Shown one piece after another: positions 59,601 to 64,000 of a stretch of 64,000 nt of DNA (its first letter is position 1; each line of letters starts with the position of its first letter). The translations under genes and the position numbers were made by a program. The stretch is from Amycolatopsis alba DSM 44262 (GTDB lineage: Bacteria > Actinomycetota > Actinomycetes > Mycobacteriales > Pseudonocardiaceae): the NCBI RefSeq assembly GCF_000384215.1, contig NZ_KB913032.1, positions 8,145,605-8,209,604 on the forward strand, read 5' to 3'. Below the pieces are notes generated by a model. It searched no databases. It was not told where the DNA came from and saw only the letters and a list, made by a program, of their open reading frames with translations.

Positions 59601-62600
59601 AGACGCCGTCGGCTTCACGCAGCGCGTCCCCGGCCGCCGCGGCCAGCGCGTGCAAGCAGGCGTCGGCGATCACCGGATGCAGGACGTACGCCGGATCATC
59701 GGCGGGCAGGATGATCGACGCCGAGGCCCGGCCCTCCGCGGCCAGGACCCCGCTCAGTCCGCGAAAGGCGGGGCCGTAGCTCTGCCCCATCCCGGCGAGC
59801 ACCTGGTAGAGGTCGACCGGCCGGGTGTCGCCGGAGACGGCGCCGAACGGCACCACCGCCGTGTCGCCTTCGCGGATACGGGCGGTGGCGTGGCGGACCC
59901 AGCCGCCGCCCGCGGACCGCGCGTAGACGTCCACTTCGGACGATCCGAGACTGGTCGTCACCTCGGTGTGCGCGGCGAGCGGGAGCACCCGGTGCAGTTC
60001 GAGACCGCCGACGCGCAGTTGCCCGCCGGACCGCAGGACCGTCTTGGCCGCCGCGAGCGCCAGTTCGAGGAACCCCGCGGCGGGGAACAGCGGGACCCCC
60101 ATCGCCGCGTGATCGGCCAGCCAGGGCAGCACCGCCGTCCCGACGTCCGCGCACCACAGATGCCCGTCACCGGTCGGCTGTTCGATGTGGACCCCCAGCA
60201 ACGGATGCGCGCCACCGGATCCGGGCCGGGCAGCCGGCCGCCGCGGCCAGAACCGTTCGTGGCGCCAGCGCGGACCGGGCAGCTCGACCGGGACCGGGCG
60301 AGGACCACGGGCATCGAGCACACCGGGCAGTCCGAGGGTGTGGAGCCGGGCGAGCGTGGTCAGGAACGCCACCCGCTCGTCGATCTTGCGGCTCGCCGAC
60401 GACAGCGCGAGCGCGCCGGTGCTCTGCTCGATCGCGGCCAGCGCCACCGGATGCGGCGAGATCTCGACGAACACGCCGTATCCGTCGGCGGTCGCCGCGC
60501 CCAGCGCCTGACTGAACCGCACGGGACGGCGCAGGTTCGCGGCCCAGTACTCGACATCGAAGACCGGTGACCCTTGTGGATCGTCGAGAACACTGCTGTA
60601 GCAAGGAATCTCCGCCGGTCGCGGGGAAAGCCCGTCGAGCTCGGCACGAAGCCGGTCCAGGACGGCGTCGACAGCTCCCGAATGCCCGGCGCCGCCGACC
60701 GGCAGCCGTCTCGCCAGCCTGCCGAGGCTCTCGACATGCGAGACCAGCGCTTCGACCTGCTCGGCGCCGCCGCTGACGGTGCACTGGACCGGCGAGGCGT
60801 AGACGGCGACGGTGATGCCGGGGAAGTCCGCTTCCAGGTCCGCGAGTTCGGCCGGGGAGAGTTCGACCACCGCCATCGCACCGTCGCCGCTCGCGTCGAC
60901 CTCCGCGAGCAGCCGGGCCCGCGTGCTCATCACGCGCAGGCCGTCCGCGACGTCCAAGGCCCCCGCGACGACGGCGGCCGCGACCTCGCCCATCGAATGC
61001 CCGAGCACCGCGTCCGGGACGACACCGTGCGCGCGCCAGAGCCCGGCGAGGGCGAGTTGCATACCGAAGAGCGCGAGTTGCGTCGCGCCGAGGTCCGGCA
61101 GCTCGCTCTCGCCGGAGAACACCTCGTGCAAGGAGAACCCGGCTTCCGCTCGGAACACCGGATCGAGTGCTTCCACCTCGGCACGGAACGCGGGCTCGGT
61201 GCGCAGCAGGAGGCGGCCCATGCCGGGCCATTGGGAGCCGTAGCCGGAGAAGACGAACACGACGTCGGGCACGGGCCCGGCTTCGACGGCGGGCATTTCG
61301 CGCAGCGCGGCGGCGGCCCGGCCACGGTCCCCGGCCACCACCGCGCCGCGGAACGGCAGGTGATCCCGGCCCCGCGCCAGCGTCGCGGCGACGGCGTCCA
61401 GCGGTACCCCGTGGTGTTCTTCGAGCCAGTCCGCCAGATCGGCGGCCCGTTCGCGGAGCACCTCGGGCGAGCGGGCCGACAGCGCGAACACCCGCGGGCC
61501 TTCGGTTTCGGTCCCGCGAGCGGGGAACGACGCGGCGGGCCACTCTTCGAGGACGACGTGGGCGTTGGTGCCGCCGAAGCCGAACGCGGAGATCCCGGCG
61601 CGCGCGACGCCCGAGTAGCGCGGCCAGTCCGTCGCGGTGCCGACCACTCGCAGGCCCAGACCGGCGAAGTCGATGTGCGGACTCGGTTCGCGATGGTGCG
61701 GGGTCCGCGGCAGCCGCCGGTGGACCATCGCGAGGACGACCTTGATCAGCCCGGCGATCCCGGCCGCCCCTTCGAGATGCCCCAGATTCCCCTTGACCGA
61801 GCCGATCAGGAGCGGACGGGCGGCTTCGCGGCCGGCGCCGAGCACCTCGCCGAGCGCACCGGCCTCGATCGGATCCCCCAGCGCGGTGCCGGTCCCGTGC
61901 GCCTCCACGTAGTCCACGGAGGACGGTTCGATACCCGCCGCCGCGTACGCGTCCCGCAACAGGGCGGCCTGCGCGCCGGGGCTCGGTGCGACGAGACCGT
62001 TGGACCGGCCGTCGGAGTTCACCGCGCTGCCGCGGATCACCGCGAGCACCCGGTCCCCCGCCCGGCGGGCGGCCTTCAGCGGTTTGAGCACGACCACCCC
62101 GCAGCCCTCACCGCGGGCGATGCCGTCGGCGGCGGCGTCGAACGGTTTGCAGTGCCCGTCCGGGGCCAGCACCCCCGCCCGCCGGAAGGTCGCCGTGACG
62201 GCCGGCGTGAGCATCAGGTTGACCCCGGCGGCGAGCGCCGTCGCGCATTCGCCGCGGCGCAGGGTCTGTACCGCCTGGTGGACCGCCACCAGTGAGGACG
62301 AACAGGCCGTGTCCAGGGTGAGACTGGGCCCGCGCAGGTCGAACAGGTACGAAAGCCGGTTGGCGGCGATACTCGTCGCGGCCCCGGTGGCGGACCAGAC
62401 GTCGACGGCGGCGGGGTCGGTCATCGTCAGGTGGCCGTACTCGCCCGCCGAGAGCCCGACGAACACCCCTGTCCGGCTTCCCCGCAGCGTGGACGGCGGG
62501 ATCCCGGCGTGCTCCAGCGCCGCCCAGGCGACTTCGAGCAGGATCCGCTGCTGGGGGTCCATCGCCTCGGCCTCACCCGGCGCGATGCCGAAGAACTCGG

Positions 62601-63033
62601 CGTCGAAACCGGCGATGTCGGCCAGGAAGCCGCCACGGCCGGATTCTTCCTCCCAGCGCCCTTTGGGAACGTCGCGGATGCCGTCGCGTCCGGCGTCCAG
62701 GAAGCGCCAGTACCGCTCCGGGGAGTCGGCCCCGCCGGGCAGGCGGCAGCCGACGCCGACGATCGCGATCGGTTCTTCCTCATGGCCTGAACCGATCGCG
62801 GCGGTAGTTTGTTCCACTGTGGACAGATGATCGGCGAGCGCGGCGATCGTCGGGTACTCCCACACCAGCGTCGGCGCCAGCGGACGGCCGAGGTACCGGC
62901 CCAGATCCGCGGCCAGCTCCATCGACTCCCGCGACGAAAGCCCGCTCTCGTGCAGTGGACGATCCGGGTCGGCGGGCAACCCGGTCCGGTCCGCCACCCA
63001 CGCGGCGAGCCAGGTCCGGAGCTCCGCGGTCAT
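56656..63033 (-). CDS. Pks13-like type I polyketide synthase with added DH and KR
   Basis: 2125 residues. Domains: N-terminal ACP (Ser about 34, GLSSRES, as in Pks13), KS (87-497; Cys244 in DTACSSS, His379, His419), AT (591-880; Ser680 in GHSMGE), DH (943-1215; His975, Asp1124), KR (1405-1630; TGGLGGLG, Tyr1563, Ser about 1550, Lys about 1526), ACP (Ser1718 in GLDSLTA), a carrier-like domain with GGDA where GGDS is expected (about 1810), and TE (Ser1931 in GWSFGG, Asp1958, His2097). Pks13 lacks the DH and KR. It would condense an acyl-AMP-derived chain with a carboxyacyl-CoA chain, reduce and dehydrate it, and release it. ATG at 63033 overlaps the FAAL stop. Confidence 0.93.
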   Translation of the reverse strand: MTAELRTWLAAWVADRTGLPADPDRPLHESGLSSRESMELAADLGRYLGRPLAPTLVWEYPTIAALADHLSTVEQTTAAIGSGHEEEPIAIVGVGCRLPGGADSPERYWRFLDAGRDGIRDVPKGRWEEESGRGGFLADIAGFDAEFFGIAPGEAEAMDPQQRILLEVAWAALEHAGIPPSTLRGSRTGVFVGLSAGEYGHLTMTDPAAVDVWSATGAATSIAANRLSYLFDLRGPSLTLDTACSSSLVAVHQAVQTLRRGECATALAAGVNLMLTPAVTATFRRAGVLAPDGHCKPFDAAADGIARGEGCGVVVLKPLKAARRAGDRVLAVIRGSAVNSDGRSNGLVAPSPGAQAALLRDAYAAAGIEPSSVDYVEAHGTGTALGDPIEAGALGEVLGAGREAARPLLIGSVKGNLGHLEGAAGIAGLIKVVLAMVHRRLPRTPHHREPSPHIDFAGLGLRVVGTATDWPRYSGVARAGISAFGFGGTNAHVVLEEWPAASFPARGTETEGPRVFALSARSPEVLRERAADLADWLEEHHGVPLDAVAATLARGRDHLPFRGAVVAGDRGRAAAALREMPAVEAGPVPDVVFVFSGYGSQWPGMGRLLLRTEPAFRAEVEALDPVFRAEAGFSLHEVFSGESELPDLGATQLALFGMQLALAGLWRAHGVVPDAVLGHSMGEVAAAVVAGALDVADGLRVMSTRARLLAEVDASGDGAMAVVELSPAELADLEADFPGITVAVYASPVQCTVSGGAEQVEALVSHVESLGRLARRLPVGGAGHSGAVDAVLDRLRAELDGLSPRPAEIPCYSSVLDDPQGSPVFDVEYWAANLRRPVRFSQALGAATADGYGVFVEISPHPVALAAIEQSTGALALSSASRKIDERVAFLTTLARLHTLGLPGVLDARGPRPVPVELPGPRWRHERFWPRRPAARPGSGGAHPLLGVHIEQPTGDGHLWCADVGTAVLPWLADHAAMGVPLFPAAGFLELALAAAKTVLRSGGQLRVGGLELHRVLPLAAHTEVTTSLGSSEVDVYARSAGGGWVRHATARIREGDTAVVPFGAVSGDTRPVDLYQVLAGMGQSYGPAFRGLSGVLAAEGRASASIILPADDPAYVLHPVIADACLHALAAAAGDALREADGVFLPLTLGEVVLAGDPRRGVRVDAVLDSLDPSGDGLVGGVQLVDADHVVLVEFREVYCRRFQRSALPVPMTDLLFETVWRQAGLPPEEPGPRTWVVLHEDVPWLTALRDRLAESGDETATAPLGDRAALAELLRSREVTGVLVGVPTSDPMGAARMVATLSGVVAELAEAVSSPRLWLVSAGASAIEPGERGDPGQAWLRGLVRVLAFEHPELRASQVDFDAEPDPARLWIGRLVAEIRADAPDDEIAWREGVRYTRLLARPELGKPVNETVVRDGAYVITGGLGGLGLVAADWLAKRGATRLVLSGRRGVRPEVEPMLADLGADVRVVAGDIAELGTAEELVAAATEGGVPLRGVLHAAGVLADGAAVTVGADAVEAAWRAKALGAWRLHEATAGHEPDWWLTYSSAAALFGSPGQVAYATANAWVDALVAWRRAAGLPAATIGWGAWGEAGAAVGSRNPVLEPLGTEEALAAMGTVLSRDRGSTGIARVDAGTVLALFPGLAGRPFFEILVPQEEPEAGRSTWDGLDALRAVLPEAAREMLADYLAGLVAGMLSLAADDLDRHVSLTLLGLDSLTAMRAKGVVERDFGLPLPIPLLLRGASLAELADHLADQAGFGETGPRQPASAVVVGPRDPAERWVARHWQAELGGEEPGVHDDFFAAGGDADAADRLRAVFAGELGPVPDRLFATPTIAAMADLLRDRIEGREGCPVRPLREGGTDPVFLFHPAGGPTSVYEGLVRLLPEGRSVYGLERIDEEDTVEGKAECYLELIREIQPQGPYRLGGWSFGGCLAYETAQRLTAAGERVDLVFMIDSILPLPAPGIPAQEILLDRFDRFAEHVERTYGVPLDIPREDLVRLGDDEQIRLVISRLAARVPGMGQGALRHQYESYVDARVAERYEPEPYAGPVLLLRAQEPHPLTTTLDPRYLRTDDTLGWDAFCADLEIVRVPGDHLSMIDPPHVEVVAEALAARLAAPRAARP

Positions 63034-64000
63034 CCCAGCCGCCGCGTGGTCAGCGAGCCGTCCACATAGGACTTCCGGCACAGCGCCCTGCTGATCTTCC
63101 CGCTGGAGGTGCGCGGCACCTCTCCTGGCGCCAGGAAGACGACATCGTGCGGGCGCAGGCCATGGGCGGCCGAGACCGCTCGCCGGATCTCCGCGGTCAC
63201 GACGGCGACGTCGGCCTCGGTCGTCTTGGCCCGCTCCACCACCACGACCGCCGCTTCGCCGTCTTCGCGCTCGATCGCGAAGGCCGCGGCGGAATGCGGC
63301 CGGACCGCGGGATGCGTCTCCACGGTCTGTTCGATGTCCTGCGGGTAGTGGTTGCGGCCGTCGACGATGACGAGGTCCTTCAGCCTGCCGGTGATGAACA
63401 GCTCGCCGTCGTGGCGCACGCCGAGATCCCCGGTCGCCAGCCAGCCCGCGCCGGAGTCCGGATCGACCGGCGGCAGGCCGAACACGGCCGCGGACACACC
63501 GGGCAGCCCCCAGTAGCCCACGCCGACGTTCGGGCCGTTGACCTGGATCTCCCCCACCCGGCCGGGTTCGACCAGCGCGCCGGTGACCGGGTCGGCGATG
63601 CGGATCCGCTGCCCTGCCGGGAAACCGCAGGAGACGAGGGTGGTGGCCGCGGTGCCGGGGGCGGCGGTCGTCGCCAGCCCGGCGGCGAGCCGATCACGGT
63701 CGAAGGTGACTTGCCGCGGCGCTTTGCCCGCTTCGGTGACGGAGACGAGCACGGTCGCCTCGGCCAGGCCGTAGGAGGAACGGTGGACCTCGGGGCGCAG
63801 CCCGCATTCCCCGAAAGCGGCGTGGAACTTCGCGATGGTCGCGGGCAGGACCGGCTCGCTGCCGTTGATCAGCGAGACGACCCGGCTCAGTTCGAGGTAG
63901 CTCTTCTCGGCCTCGGTCACACGGGAAGCGGCGTAGGAGTAGGCGAAATTGGGTGCCGCGCTGATCGCGCCGGGACTGGCCGAGAGCGCGCGCAGCCAGC
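63030..64000 (-). CDS. Fatty acyl-AMP ligase (FadD32-like), N-terminal part outside the window
   Basis: About 323 residues visible; the frame stays open to the right edge (WLRALSASPGAISAAPNFAY), so 63920 is not a true start. NFAY, SSYGLAEATVLVS, GWLATGDLG, ELFITGRLKDLVIVDGRNHYPQDIE and the C-terminal Lys motif TSSGKISRALCR are characteristic of fatty acyl-AMP ligases. These load an acyl chain as acyl-AMP onto the N-terminal ACP of a partner PKS. It is first in the visible operon and overlaps the PKS gene by 4 bp. Confidence 0.93.
   Translation of the reverse strand, partial: WLRALSASPGAISAAPNFAYSYAASRVTEAEKSYLELSRVVSLINGSEPVLPATIAKFHAAFGECGLRPEVHRSSYGLAEATVLVSVTEAGKAPRQVTFDRDRLAAGLATTAAPGTAATTLVSCGFPAGQRIRIADPVTGALVEPGRVGEIQVNGPNVGVGYWGLPGVSAAVFGLPPVDPDSGAGWLATGDLGVRHDGELFITGRLKDLVIVDGRNHYPQDIEQTVETHPAVRPHSAAAFAIEREDGEAAVVVVERAKTTEADVAVVTAEIRRAVSAAHGLRPHDVVFLAPGEVPRTSSGKISRALCRKSYVDGSLTTRRLG

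Noticed and set aside
58414..60570. Open frame of about 700 codons antisense to the PKS
   Set aside because: The PKS frame has intact catalytic motifs throughout; the antisense has none.
63030..63920. FAAL as a short complete protein starting at 63920
   Set aside because: The frame continues to the window edge with typical FAAL residues (WLRALS, NFAY), so the gene is cut rather than short.
54085..64000. Firm assignment of the organism to mycolate-producing Corynebacteriales
   Set aside because: The PKS domain order differs from Pks13, and the remaining gene content and hairpins look more like Pseudonocardiales; the locus alone does not prove mycolates.

Overview
The window is very GC-rich actinobacterial chromosome: short intergenic gaps, many ATGA/GTGA stop-start overlaps, GTG starts, Tat-type signals, large LuxR-type and TetR/MarR/GntR regulators and a type I PKS. 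The gene content and the long perfect intergenic hairpins suggest a Pseudonocardiales member, probably Amycolatopsis-like. That is an inference from gene style; no rRNA is present. I see no tRNA, rRNA, IS element, phage gene or CRISPR array.

Layout. 1-6750: an unrecognised gene cut by the left edge with a SWIM-finger partner, a HAD dehalogenase/CGNR-finger divergent pair, and an ABC-2 exporter divergent from its probable NarL-type two-component system. 6751-15208: Tat-exported intradiol dioxygenase, trypsin-like protease, an iodotyrosine-deiodinase-like nitroreductase, a GH109 glycosidase, a zapE-tetR pair with a double palindrome on its start codon, a class III cyclase, a small secreted protein and an MBL-fold protein. 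15201-24240: a long minus-strand run holding an MFS carrier, two DUF3592-like proteins and a three-gene CHAT-protease module headed by a SMI1/KNR4 gene. 24241-44798: large secreted carbohydrate-type protein, a repeat-rich secreted protein, an MFS/MarR pair with its operator, EI24 protein, a large LuxR-family ATPase regulator, MFS/Dabb pair, a second DUF3592-like operon, TetR/SGNH pair, a streptogrisin-like protease, and LysR/multicopper oxidase.

44837-54058 is a coherent catabolic region: a class V aminotransferase, FAD/Fe-S oxidase and FAH-family enzyme on one strand, a MatC-type carrier opposite, a FadR-type GntR regulator, then RidA, a YheO/DauR-type regulator and a hydroxyaspartate/threonine-type ammonia-lyase. 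The same palindrome, GnTATACCGTrTACnG, lies at both control regions, which ties the region together as a probable regulon for glyoxylate or hydroxyaspartate metabolism.

54085-64000 is the most striking part: fatty acyl-AMP ligase, a PKS, an acyl-CoA carboxylase beta subunit and an antigen-85-like acyltransferase packed into one operon. This copies the mycobacterial fadD32-pks13-accD4 locus with its mycolyltransferase, but the PKS carries built-in DH and KR domains and a carrier-like domain that has lost its serine. It looks like a variant of mycolic-acid condensation making a different branched lipid, in an organism whose other genes suggest a group not known for mycolates.
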